In this document: positions 14,001 through 24,082 of the stretch, in pieces
How positions within the stretch are numbered: position 1 is the stretch's first letter
Layout of the letters: every line of letters begins with the position of its first letter
From: Sistotremastrum niveocremeum HHB9708
Taxonomy: Eukaryota; Basidiomycota; Agaricomycetes; Sistotremastrales; Sistotremastraceae
Direction: 5' to 3'
DNA: 64,000 bases
NCBI GenBank assembly: GCA_001630475.1
Contig: KV419430.1
Location: forward strand, 27,031 to 91,030
Notes under the pieces: model-generated
Databases searched by the model: none
What the model saw: only the letters and a program-made list of their open reading frames with translations
What the model was told of the DNA's origin: nothing
Position numbers and translations under genes: made by a program

Positions 14001-15304
14001 GAAGAATAAGGGGCTCAATCACACACGATGCCACCCATTTGTCTCTTCGGAAAGGTTTGAAAGCATGAGGTCGGTCTCATTTTGGAAACACGGAAATGAC
14101 AGAACCAACTCACTGATGGTCGCATTGCTGACTTTCAGCTTCGGATGTCTCGGCTCTGAGATATCGGTCGTGGTGAGTCCTAGCTCGAAAAGGCTTTGGC
14201 CTCTGTGTGCCGCTAACATCGTCCTTGATCCCATTTAGGACATGGCTCCCTATCCTCAATCCCACAACTTCGTCGCAAATCATGGAGTTGACCACGGTCC
14301 GTTTATAACAGTCATACCTTCAATGACGGAACCGATGAACTTCTACTGTTGGGACCCTACCGGATGAAGAACAAGTCGCAAGAGGCCTTTCCTTGCTGTC
14401 CGAGGAGCGTTGGACCTTCAGCGCTGTTGCTCGACTTCAAAGTTCACAATTGTACCCGAGATCCCGGGTTCGTGCGTTGCACTATCTGATAATGAGGCGT
14501 GAATGGTATGTACGAGCGTCCCTTGCACCTTCAGCTCCACAGAATTGACTTTCTTCACAAGGTACGCTAAACCTGCCAGTTGTCTATCAAAAAGAACGTG
14601 ATATTTGTGCACTGTCATTCCTAATTCCTGTGGACTTCCGCACCATAAAGGACGCATATGCTGGAGAGACGCACGCGATCTTGCTGCAGCCACCGAAGGA
14701 GGTTTTTTTTCGTTCTGGCGGATGGTCCGATCTCTTCGACACGCGGACTACTATGCGGCTTCCACCATGGGTAAGGACGTTCATCTTTCAGAGCTGCATC
14801 AAATACCAGGACAATAAGTGATCTAGGCTAGTGTTGTCTTCACCCACTCCATTCCTGTTCATCATTTCCGACCTCTCCCTCCATTGTTCTCCTGAATTCT
14901 ACATGTTTGTATCGGCACATATACATGTAGTATCCACGAGCCGGACCAATCTTCATCTTGTCATACTGTACATCGCCTGTTCAGATCGCCCACAGACCAG
15001 CGATTACCGTCTTTTACTATAACATGAGTCTAATGTTCGTGGCGGAAATGGACGAGCCGCAAAGACCTCCTAATGCCAGTGCTCAAGGCGCCAACCTGCC
15101 CGCGCAAGCGGCAACTCCGAGACGCTCTCTTCGCGACTCGGCTGGCTCCCGGGCCCTTTTTCCACCTTCAGCGTTGGCCTCTTCTTATCGCCAACCCTGC
15201 TGCATTTTCAGAGCACCCATCGTTTTCGTTCGAGGAAGGCAAGTCAGCCTCTACGCGTTTGAAACAACCGAAACACTAGCCCTGAAAGTATATTCAGAGT
15301 AGCC
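11040..15304. other. No recognisable gene; scattered candidate exons
   Basis: Short coding-like pieces with plausible splice sites occur around 13000-13300 (an ATG at 13000 or 13087, and an intron bounded by GTATGT and TTGTAG at about 13190-13251) and around 13800-14010, but no complete gene or domain emerges. A CCACGA-type simple repeat lies at about 12955-12986. The 14605-14820 area is open in two plus-strand frames without a recognisable product. Confidence 0.4.
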
Positions 15305-17854
15305 ATGGCGGCACGCTGTAGCCTCATAAACCTTCCACCAGCCCTTTGGGACGAGACGTACCAGTCTCAATATGACCTGAAGCAATTTGGCAGAGGGAAG
15401 TGAGTGGTTCCAGAAGTGCTATGCTTCATTGAGCTTACCAGTAGACAGTGCAATTGACGCAGAACATTGCAACGTCCCCATGAATCTTTTTGTGACCGGC
15501 GCGTCCGGGGACGCCAGCGTCGCCCTATCCGCAATTCTAGGAGTACGTTGAATCCTCCCTTTCAGTTTACAGCAAAGGACTGATCCCATGCAACTGTCAC
15601 TTTGGAAGCTCCCGACAGACCTGAGCCTCAGTCCAGCTCAACCACTTCGGATCACTATTTCATCGCGTCCCGAATACGGCCCGTTGACCATAACGATGAG
15701 CGTAGCACAGTGCACCGGGGTACAGGGTACCTTACCTACTCATTGTGTGCCCACAGTAATTGGCACTACTCACACCCTTGATGGTGTGAACGATCTTTTG
15801 AGAGCTGCAGAGGAGGCTTCGAAGTCAATGCCTGACGTTGCAAATCAGTTCTGCAACTTGATGTACTTGGACTTCCAGGTGGTTCACGGACCCACCTTCC
15901 AGATATCTGTTTTCCCGGGCTGTCAATCTCAGTGGTGGGATGATGTCGATGGCCGACAGCTTCGTCCGTTCTTTGAACAAGATCAGGGTATCTGGATTAT
16001 CGCCCTCAGTAACAGACGTACGTGTCATTGTTATCTGCTAGATGCCGACTGAGGATAACTTCAGCACAAAGCAAATTGTCGAACGCATCATACATGGAAT
16101 TGGCTGGCATGCGCGGCCCTGGTGGGCTTCACACAATATGTAAGGGTTGCCGTTGCTTACGTAATCTCGACCTGAGAACATCGTGTCCTGCTTGCCCAGA
16201 TACCACTCAGGATCGCAAACACGGGGATGGACCTATCGCAGAACCCCACCCCGATGTTTCCGTAATCACGCTCCCAAGGCCACGAGATGGATTATGGCAG
16301 CTGGCGGCAGTTGCAGCCCCCAATAATGCAAACGCGTTGTTGCAAAACGCCCCAGGAACTCAATACGGGAAGCAAATAAACAAATTTTGGCCATTTTTCC
16401 AACGGATCTTCAAGGCTTATCAGAGTCGAATCTCAGTAAGGTATCGTATAGTCTTTTTCGTCCTCTACTCTTGAGTTGTACTTAGACTTTATTCATAGAC
16501 AGTCTGAGTGCCGTCAAATACTTCGCACTCGACTGGCTCATATGAAACTCCTGTTCAAACGGACTGAAAACCCCGTCATGTCGCCGAGCATGTCCTCTGG
16601 TTTGGACAATTCCACGGAAAATGATTTTGAATGGCGCTGCAATAACCCCCTCGAAGGATTTAGTGGGGCCGATGGAATGGAGGTTGTTCTTGAAGCACTC
16701 CGAAATTCTAGTCTCCTATTCATCCCCATCAGTCGGGAGGCTAGTGAATATCTAATGGGTACCCAATCACATATGGGAGACCATTTGAACTCTCTTCGGA
16801 ACGGAAGCTATGTCATCTACGCGGATGAACTACGACAGTCAAATAACTCGTACGGATTTAATTGATTTATTACCTGTTTTCTCCGTTGACCTGTTCAATG
16901 GATTGTAGGATTTTAGAAGCCGTCAAGGCTCCAATGGCTCAGATCGAAGCACTCATGGACGCCCATCTGAGTCATCTCAGGATGATGGTAGATAATTCTC
17001 TTGCTCGTCAGTTCAATAGTCTGTTTGGTCCATCAATGAATGATGTGATTCATGGGTCAGTCATATTGCACCCCTTGGATTGTCTGTTCTGACTTCTGAG
17101 ACGTCTTATTAGATATATATTTAAGCCTGTTATCGAGCACAGCTTTGGCCAGACCAGGGCCATGCTTGAGTACCAATTTTCTAATATGTGGCGACGCATT
17201 CCAACCCAGATCCCACACCTGCCAGATCTCATTGCCCAGTGTAATACAACCGCAGCCCAATGCGAGGAAGCCATCCTGGTTTCTATCAGAACAGTGAGTT
17301 CTTCAACTCACTGCACTCCGTCTGCTTACAGTCTTTATAATCAAGGGACATGAGTCCAAAATGCTCGTTGAATCAGATCTGAATACTCTTCAGTCCCCCC
17401 CAACATCGCCTATTCTTCCCTCGGAGAGTGATTTTGATCATTCATTGAAACGCCTAGGAGGTAGGTTCAATCTTTGATGCCAATCGAGATATCGCTTAAT
17501 GACTGCTTGTGGCATGATAGCGTTATCGCTTGGCGATCCAGCCTACAATATCCTATGGAGACTGAGACGTGCAGATTATGAGTCAGAGGTTGCGTTAGGG
17601 GCGCGATTGCAGATCAGCTATCCGGCTGTTGTCGAGGCAAGTGATTTCCACTCCGGGTTTTGCAATTCTCCAACAATCACATTCTATAGGAATTTTCAAA
17701 TACATATCACTTGTTGATCAGTCGACACTTTGTGCAAGGAATTCAAGAAGGCGTTCGCGAGGGATTAAAGCGATGGCTGGCAAATCTGACTGATGAGGAT
17801 CGGCACCGCTTACAGCAGGAGTATGAAAGATACGAAAGGGAGTCCAACGTATAA
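15305..17854 (+). CDS. Dynamin-like protein with degraded GTPase motifs (copy 1)
   Basis: Ten exons give an intact 679-residue protein, close to dynamin-superfamily length: 15305-15399, 15449-15542, 15609-16017, 16065-16435, 16503-16849, 16909-17055, 17113-17293, 17346-17460, 17521-17636, 17690-17854. The order of segments follows a dynamin GTPase domain plus stalk. VTGASGDASVALSAILG (residues 47-63) sits where the P-loop and following helix should be, but the P-loop lysine is alanine. ISVFPGC (about 162-168) stands in for the DxPG switch. ELAGMRGPGGLHTIC (211-225) aligns with the stretch leading to the TKxD motif, which is absent. The C-terminal two thirds are helical and stalk-like. A paralogue at 35148-37723 shares intron positions. 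The third exon start uses an AAG acceptor, chosen because it matches the paralogue; a 30-nt intron would also keep phase. I infer a nucleotide-binding-defective dynamin relative. The homology is by eye and needs a profile search. Confidence 0.6.
17637..17689 (+). other. GC-AG intron in dynamin-like copy 1
   Basis: The exon ends in GAG and the intron begins GCAAGT, the classic non-canonical GC donor, ending in TATAG. Using the nearby GT at 17641 shifts the frame and ends the protein early. The GC donor keeps phase 0 and yields a tail similar to the paralogue, whose intron at the equivalent position (37470-37522) has an ordinary GTGAAC donor. Confidence 0.7.
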
Positions 17855-17954
17855 AAAGCGGGACACGCATGACATATCATCAGTGTCATTGAATGATCCT
17901 CAACTGTAACAGTTTCATATCACTCTAGTATAAGCAATAAGTTTTGTCACTGTA

Positions 17955-18248
17955 GTGTCCTTTGCTCGATCGCTAAATTTCTCAAACAAGGGAGAGCATG
18001 ATCCAGAGTTCCCTTGGCGCAACGCCTCCGATTCGAACGTACGCTCACTCAACGCCATTGAAGAATCCCTAAGTAAGGTCAGAACCGTGAGATCAGAAGA
18101 TGTCTGGGTAATCCACGAACTTGCCAAAACGATGCAAAAAGGATTGGACATTCGGAAAGTGCCTCGAAAGCGTGCTAGTGCGACCGGCCTCGTGCTGTCA
18201 ATCACGCTTGTAGAAATTCTTCGACTTCTGAATGGTAAGCTACGCTAA
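17955..18248 (+). CDS. Unidentified coding-like stretch
   Basis: An open stretch of about 97 residues containing NAIEESLSKVRTVRSEDVW and a following helix-like segment; its composition looks protein-like. It begins just after a TGTAG acceptor-like site and a GTAAGC donor lies near its end (18236), so it could be an internal exon. No ATG-started gene or family is apparent. It lies 100 bp downstream of dynamin-like copy 1. Confidence 0.3.
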   Translation: MSFARSLNFSNKGEHDPEFPWRNASDSNVRSLNAIEESLSKVRTVRSEDVWVIHELAKTMQKGLDIRKVPRKRASATGLVLSITLVEILRLLNGKLR

Positions 18249-18508
18249 TAAGCACATTCAGTATTTATTTATTTACCGTTTATGAACGATTCCGTACGTA
18301 CTGTTGAGGATGAGGGAGCAGAGCAGTTTTCATGATACTTGTGGAGCCGCCGATAGGTGGAATCGTCACACGCCCTCGCATTTTCATCTGAATAGGGGGC
18401 TCAATGGGTGAACAAGATGACCGTCTGTCTCGCTGGGCACAGAAGCGCGCATAGGATTTGTATGGACGCGAGATCAAAAGTCCATTTGTAAAACTTGATA
18501 AGGACGAG

Positions 18509-19252
18509 CTAGTGTCGCGGAGTCGAGCTTGCGCAGAGATATCTAGCTTCGGTACGATAGTCGAAGAGATTTTGGAAGGCTGCGTGCTGTAGCCTTACGA
18601 ATTGCGATGTCGGAGATCGACGTCGTCGAGTTGCCGTGATAGAGGAGCTCTGACAGCCCTGAGACTTTCTGGGCCAAGAGAGACATGATAGACGGGACAG
18701 GTGGTCGCGCTTGGCATGCCGACAGCAGCCAGAGAGCCAGAGAGGTTGACTAGCCTGGACGAACCTAGAAGAGGACAGGTTAGAGTTCCGCTTCTTTGGC
18801 TTATAGGTATCAAGGAGCAGAGAAAGTGACTCTCGACATACTGTATAACGATTTATAATGAGCATAGTGACGATCCTACAGACTCGCCGCACGAAAACCC
18901 GGTAGGTGTGTGGATGGCGTCGATGGCTCTTTCTTCGAGACATTGAAGCACAGTCAAATGACATTGCTCTCCAGGAATGTGTATCAAAGACGATTGAGCC
19001 TCGTAAAGGTGATGAACGGAATATGATCATGGAGTCGCACGTGTTCTCAGAAGTTGCGGACGCATAGTCCACCAGGTCAGATGCTTGGAACGAATGCCCT
19101 TTGATGAAAGCACCAGCAGAGATCCGTACAGTCTCGTTGAACGGTGCACTGTGCCAACGAAGGATATAAAGATCTGGTGCGAGAATGAGCGAGCCTCCAG
19201 TTGTCCAAGCCTTTGACAATGGTTCACCTACCCCCAAAATAAACTTGAACAC
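18509..19252 (-). CDS. Unidentified long open stretch
   Basis: About 247 codons are open on the minus strand immediately left of the 14-kb element. The first 100 residues (for example NETVRISAGAFIKGHSFQAS) look protein-like; the rest is rich in Arg and Ser and may be out of frame. The first codon is not ATG. No family is recognised. It may be an exon of a gene disrupted or bounded by the element insertion. Confidence 0.3.
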   Translation of the reverse strand: MFKFILGVGEPLSKAWTTGGSLILAPDLYILRWHSAPFNETVRISAGAFIKGHSFQASDLVDYASATSENTCDSMIIFRSSPLRGSIVFDTHSWRAMSFDCASMSRRKSHRRHPHTYRVFVRRVCRIVTMLIINRYTVCRESLSLLLDTYKPKKRNSNLSSSRFVQASQPLWLSGCCRHAKRDHLSRLSCLSWPRKSQGCQSSSITATRRRRSPTSQFVRLQHAAFQNLFDYRTEARYLCASSTPRH

Positions 19253-19293
19253 AAAGAGAACGGTTTCGAACGCCCTCTATGATGCCAGTTATC

Positions 19294-19370
19294 GGACAAA
19301 ACTCCGAAATTTTGCTCACTCCGACACTTAGAGGCGTCCAAAAACAGTGAATATCGATTATAATATGTCC
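19294..19370 (+). repeat. Left terminal inverted repeat of the 14-kb element
   Basis: It starts GGACAAAA and shares the ordered blocks ACTCCGA, CAGTGA, ATCGAT and TTATAAT..GTCC with the reverse complement of 33343-33449. Small indels separate the blocks, so the repeat is imperfect. The following 300 bp hold several TTATAACGCGTT-like motifs. Confidence 0.65.
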
Positions 19371-19504
19371 TAACCGTCTTTCACGGGTGAATCTCCATTA
19401 TAACGCGTTTTCATGAGTTAATGCACGTTATAATGCATGATAACGTAGGCTGGGTGCACTCTTCTCAGGCCGAAACTCGTTTTAACGCGTTAGTCTAGAG
19501 AATT

Positions 19505-19516
19505 ATAACGCGTTAT
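19505..19516. promoter_or_regulatory. Subterminal palindrome, left end
   Basis: A perfect 12-bp palindrome, ATAACGCGTTAT, present identically at 33248-33259. Paired placement near both ends suggests a transposase-binding site. Related motifs occur at about 19397-19410, 19480-19493 and 19631-19650. Confidence 0.5.
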
Positions 19517-19859
19517 TTTTTGCGCGCCATTTCACAAGCAGAGTTCCATTGAAGTTCTCTCAACCCAAATAACTCGAAATAATTCTACTGCAATGCCCGG
19601 CCATGCGTGCGGAGAGCCCTTGGGCTGACCATTAAAACGCGTTAAAACGCAACATAACGCTACCGCGACCGTTTGGCTCAGGTCACCCTGTGCCGGGCCG
19701 GCCGAACTACCCGGCCGAAGCCGACATTTCTCCGATATCTAAGAATAGCCAAATCACGCCATACTCGTCCGGCATTCCGCCATCCCGCCGTCCGTCTCGT
19801 GCTCATCGTTCCTCGTCTCTGTCGCTGTCCTCGCCGCCGTCCTCGCCGCCTATTGGCGC

Positions 19860-21672
19860 ATGGCCCAGATCCTCTCAAACTTCTTGAGAACATTTCAAGA
19901 CCTTCATGAAGAAGTGCGAGTGAGCATCCAGACGCACGCTGGCAACACCCAGGTGCTTAACCGCCTTCGTCTGCGGGTGTTGGAGTTTCAAGTCTCCGTT
20001 CGTCAGGTATGTACTGTACGTCCGTGTATTCTAATTACTCACGCGTCTGTAGAGTCACCGCTTTTTTCCTCCTGACCATTACCGCAACCTTGAAGACAGC
20101 CTGACCGTCTTCCTCACCGAGTTAGATGAGGCCTACAATACCTCGAATGCCCCTCCAGACGACCGTATCTCAGCCACCGAAATCGTTCATACTGGCCACG
20201 TTGGACGACCTCGAATCGAGATTGACAAGAATATCCTGGAGTATGCCCTGCAATTCAGTGGACCAGCTCGTCTCGGGAAGCAACTCGGCTGTTGCTCTCG
20301 AACCGTCCGTCGTCGGGCTCTAGAGCACGAACTCTGTGACCCTCAACCTCCTGTTCGTACTACTGTCACCCACGACGATGGCAGCGTCACCTTCACCTAC
20401 ACATCCTACACCGCCCCAATGTCTACAATCACCGACCAAGAGCTAGACGATCTGGTCTCCGATATCCTGCAACAGTTCCCCGCGTACGGACGTCGTCGCA
20501 TCAAGGCCGCATTGGCATTCAAGATGTACAAAGTCCCAGATACACGCATCCGCGAATCCACCGTCCGCCTTAAAGGCCCTCCCCCTCTCTTCGGTCATCG
20601 CCCCATCTCTCATCGACCGTATGACACTCCTGGACCTGGTGCACTCTGGCATAATGATGGTCAACACGGTGAGTTTAATTCGGGATAATGACCTAAGCAT
20701 CCCATTTAATTGTTGTGTCAGGTCTGATCGAGCTTAAGCTGGTGATTCACTGCTTCATCGATGGCTATTCTCGCCTTGTCCTTGGCATTCGAGTCAACAC
20801 GGACAACGAAAGTACAACTGTCCTTCGTCTGTTCCGTGACTGCGTACGTCTCCATGGTCTTCCCAGTCGCGTTCGAGGTGATCATGGGAAAGAGAACAAC
20901 GATGTCGCTCGTTATATGGAAGCGGCTCGCGGTCCTAATCGGGGGTCGTATATCTTTGGAAAGTGAGTACATATCCAGTCCGTTTGCCATTCACATCTCT
21001 AATCGTGTTTTCAGGAGCGTGCACAACACTCGAATCGAACGACTGTGGTTTGACGTTACGAAGGACTTTGGCGGAGGATGGAAACGCTTTGCTCGAGACC
21101 TGCAGGACAACGAGGGATTCGATCTTGACAATCCTGTTCATATCTGGCTCTTCCAATACCTCTTCTTGGACCAGATCAATCGCGATGCCATCGACTGGGC
21201 AAATCACTGGAACTGCCATATCATCAAGATGCCTCGCGGTCAACGTGACACTGCACCGAGAGAGCTGTGGCTGTTTGGCATGTTGCAGCATGGTCTTCGC
21301 GGTTTCACTGCCCAGGATCTCACACCTGCTGACATGTCCGCAGAAGACATAGTGCCAGCCGATCAGCTTCCTGACTTGCAACCCGTGGAGGATGAGGCAC
21401 CGATCGAGAACGTAGAGGAGTACGGGATAGATTGGGAGGTATTAGATGACAGGAGGTTGATGCGTCATATGGCAGAGGTTGACGCAAGAGAACAAGCGGT
21501 TGGCTTGCAGACGGTGACTGTCAGTTCCCCGCGCTGTCCGTTCACAGATGCGGAATTGGACGATCTGGATAAGGAGATCCATACCCAGCTGGATTCCTCA
21601 GACCCACGTGTAGACAACCGTCGGCTTAAATGGCGTATAGCTTTGGCATTGGTTTCGCCTCCCTCTCTCTGA
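19860..21672 (+). CDS. DDE integrase / transposase with HTH
   Basis: Four exons (19860-20006, 20053-20668, 20722-20962, 21015-21672) give 553 residues in phase throughout. After a helical N-terminus, HVGRPRIEI (98-106) leads into a helix-turn-helix with [12 protein letters not shown]. The integrase core follows: WHNDGQHG (D251), [23 protein letters not shown] (D308) and [11 protein letters not shown] (E343). All three acidic catalytic residues are therefore present, with DD34E spacing. This is the fungal stand-alone integrase-core family, which has the typical '..WHxDGQHGLI' and 'HNxRIERLW' signatures. It is expected to cut and join DNA at the element ends in the nucleus. The C-terminal 150 residues are acidic and variable. 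The start is the first ATG; longer open frames upstream lack an ATG. There is no internal stop, so the enzyme may be functional. Confidence 0.85.
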
Positions 21673-21775
21673 TACCGACTCGGTATTTTCGATTTAATGT
21701 TATATCATTGTCTGTTGTTTTGACATGTTAATCTCGAGCTGAAATCAGCTTACTTAAGCAGCTGAAACTTTTCCC

Positions 21776-23780
21776 ATGGTGGCAAAACAACGAAGGAAGG
21801 GCACTCCCCAGGGCTCGGCCTCTCAGGCAACATCAAATGGTTCGAAAGCCAGGAGTAAACCAGTCAGGTCACCAAAACCTCCCACTCGCAGGTCCGAAAG
21901 GATCGCCAAGGTTGTTTCAGGAAAGACTGGGGAAGTAGAAGATGCAGGAGTGGATGCTATGCCAGACGAAGACGAAGACGAACATCAGGCCTCCAGGTTA
22001 TCAACTCGTATGTTATATATGCGGCTCTGTTGGTCATCGCATTTGATCTGAGCCTTTATTGTCTAGTGTCTAGTTTGACTCCTAGTCCGGATGTCTCACC
22101 TCGGCTGCCCGCACGACCCTTGGGCACTGCGGCTGACCACAGCGCGTCATTTGAGGATAATGTTCCACAAGCGATTCAGACCAGTGTCCCGATGACCGTT
22201 AACGCGTCATTGGTACTATCTGTGCCACAGCTGAACCAGCCATCAGTCGAAACACGTGCGCAGACTGGAACACCTTCTCTGTCAGGTCAACCTAGCGCAG
22301 TCAACCAGGACACTCTCACTGGTGAGTTTCCAGTGTGATTATTCACTGGTTTTACTGACCTAGCGATCTAGCCGGAACCGCCCCTGATGACTATCATGTC
22401 AGCGAAGAGAAACAGGCTGAGGATCATTCGATCTCAGACTCTGATAGCGATACCTTCATTTCACCGGCAAATGCGACCTATTATCTGGGTCCTACACACG
22501 ACTACCGGGATCTTCACGCTGGCACACCACCCGGGCCACCCTCCCAGCCTGTCACGCCGCTTATGGACTCAGTACCTGCTGCTCTGCAGACAAGGGCTGT
22601 TTCGTTCGGATCGGCACCTGTCGAAGGAGCAGTTCTGGTCTGGGTAGGCTTGGATCTGGGCTGGTCAGAGCTCAGTGAAGCTTTCGTGTTGGCATCTCCC
22701 TCGGGCCACCCACACTCGTCATGTGACCTCTGGCAAGCCTTAGAAGGGACTCCCGCTGGCGTTCGCTTCGGTCGTCGTGTTCGGGCTATTCAAGAGGAAG
22801 TGATTGTTGCAACAAGTCGCCACCCGCTCTCGACCGACGATCCGCGCTTTCGGCAGGGAGCCGGTTTTCGTGCCCTCGGCTCTCTGGAAGATCTCCTCCG
22901 AGGTGACATTATGGACGTCATCTTGCCTGCAAAGGAAGATCAAGTAGTGACAACAATGCTCCAGGATTATTTTGACTCAAGCTCAGGAAAGGTTTATGTA
23001 ATGTATTTATTGCTGGAGGCGAAGCGTAGGACAGCGGTCGAAGTGAGTTGCACTTTTGCCCGCGAAACACGTTCGAAGACTTATTGCACGACGCAGTATA
23101 CGATTAAAGGGGAAGATGATCACGTTGTGACGCTCAAAGACCCGCGTGCGCTGCCCAAGAGTGATGATGCCGAGAATGCGCCAACCAATGGCTTGACCTC
23201 GGAAGCTCTGTCATATCTCAGCCAGGCATATCCCATCCTCTGGAAAGATGCGCAACGTCTCCTGGACCCCCTAGCCACATACGGAAGTGGTTATCGTCGG
23301 TATCACCAAGTGCGTCTCTTTCAGGCCTTCTGTGCGCATCTGGGTTTCCGGCCGAACTCGGAGGATCAGAGAGATGTAGTGTGTGGGGGAGTGGACTTCC
23401 ATTATAAAGGACTGGTAGAGTGGTGTGGTTTGCGGAGTGACAGTGTAGCAGGAGAGAAAGGGTCGGGCGGGTCCCTTCTCAATCGGTTGTCATTCGGCAG
23501 GCTGGTGGATGGGACGTTGCTGACGTTGCAGGGTCGTGAGCGGTTGGAGGGAGAGGAGCGCCGATTCTGCAGCATGCTGGAAGCGTTGACAAGGGTACCG
23601 GTGCTGGCAGTGAACGAAGATGTCATGGAAGGGCCGAGTACAAGCAATGGTGACATGCAGGGGGGTGTTCACACTCTGTCCAGAGCCGCGATCTCGGAGG
23701 CCCTCAGGCAGAAGCTTACCCCACTTCAGAGTCGTTTGAGGCAGGTAAAGAAGAGTGCAAAGGGGGGTATGGACGATTGA
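21776..23780 (+). CDS. Element-borne 631-aa protein of unknown function
   Basis: Three exons (21776-22007, 22067-22321, 22372-23780) read in phase to 631 residues. The N-terminus is very basic with RRSERIAK, suggesting nuclear or DNA association, and is followed by an acidic stretch (PDEDEDEHQ) and a Ser/Pro-rich linker. The C-terminal 400 residues look globular, for example DPRFRQGAGFRALGSLEDLL and CGGVDFHYKGLVEWCGL. No family is recognised. It starts 103 bp after the integrase stop on the same strand, so it is probably part of the same mobile unit. The second half is one 1.4-kb uninterrupted exon, which is strong evidence of coding. Confidence 0.7.
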
Positions 23781-24082
23781 TAAGGACATCTGGGGAGTAT
23801 TTTATTCTTAACTTGCGACCACGTGGCTGGTTTTCTTCACGGACTGTTATGGTAGTGGCTGTGTGCTTGCTAAGTCAGGCCTTAGTTTAAATATGGTATA
23901 AGGACTTGATTGTGGAAATTCTGCCTGGCAAGGACTGGTCATGAATTGTTAGGCTCGCTTGGTTCGTCGAAGAGCGTCGGAATAGAATGAAGAACCGATT
24001 GATTAATTGATATATTATTCGTAGATATGCTCGCAGATCTACAACACACCGACCTCGCACTCTTGATCCAGATTGGAAAGAC
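23781..24082. other. Spacer between the 631-aa gene and the Gypsy fragment
   Basis: AT-rich sequence of 300 bp without an open frame. It may hold the 3' untranslated region of the 631-aa gene and residual Gypsy flank; no LTR could be delimited. Confidence 0.4.

Noticed and set aside
15543-15572. 30-nt intron in dynamin-like copy 1
   Set aside because: It keeps phase, but the 66-nt alternative ending at 15608 also does, and gives a better match to the paralogue.
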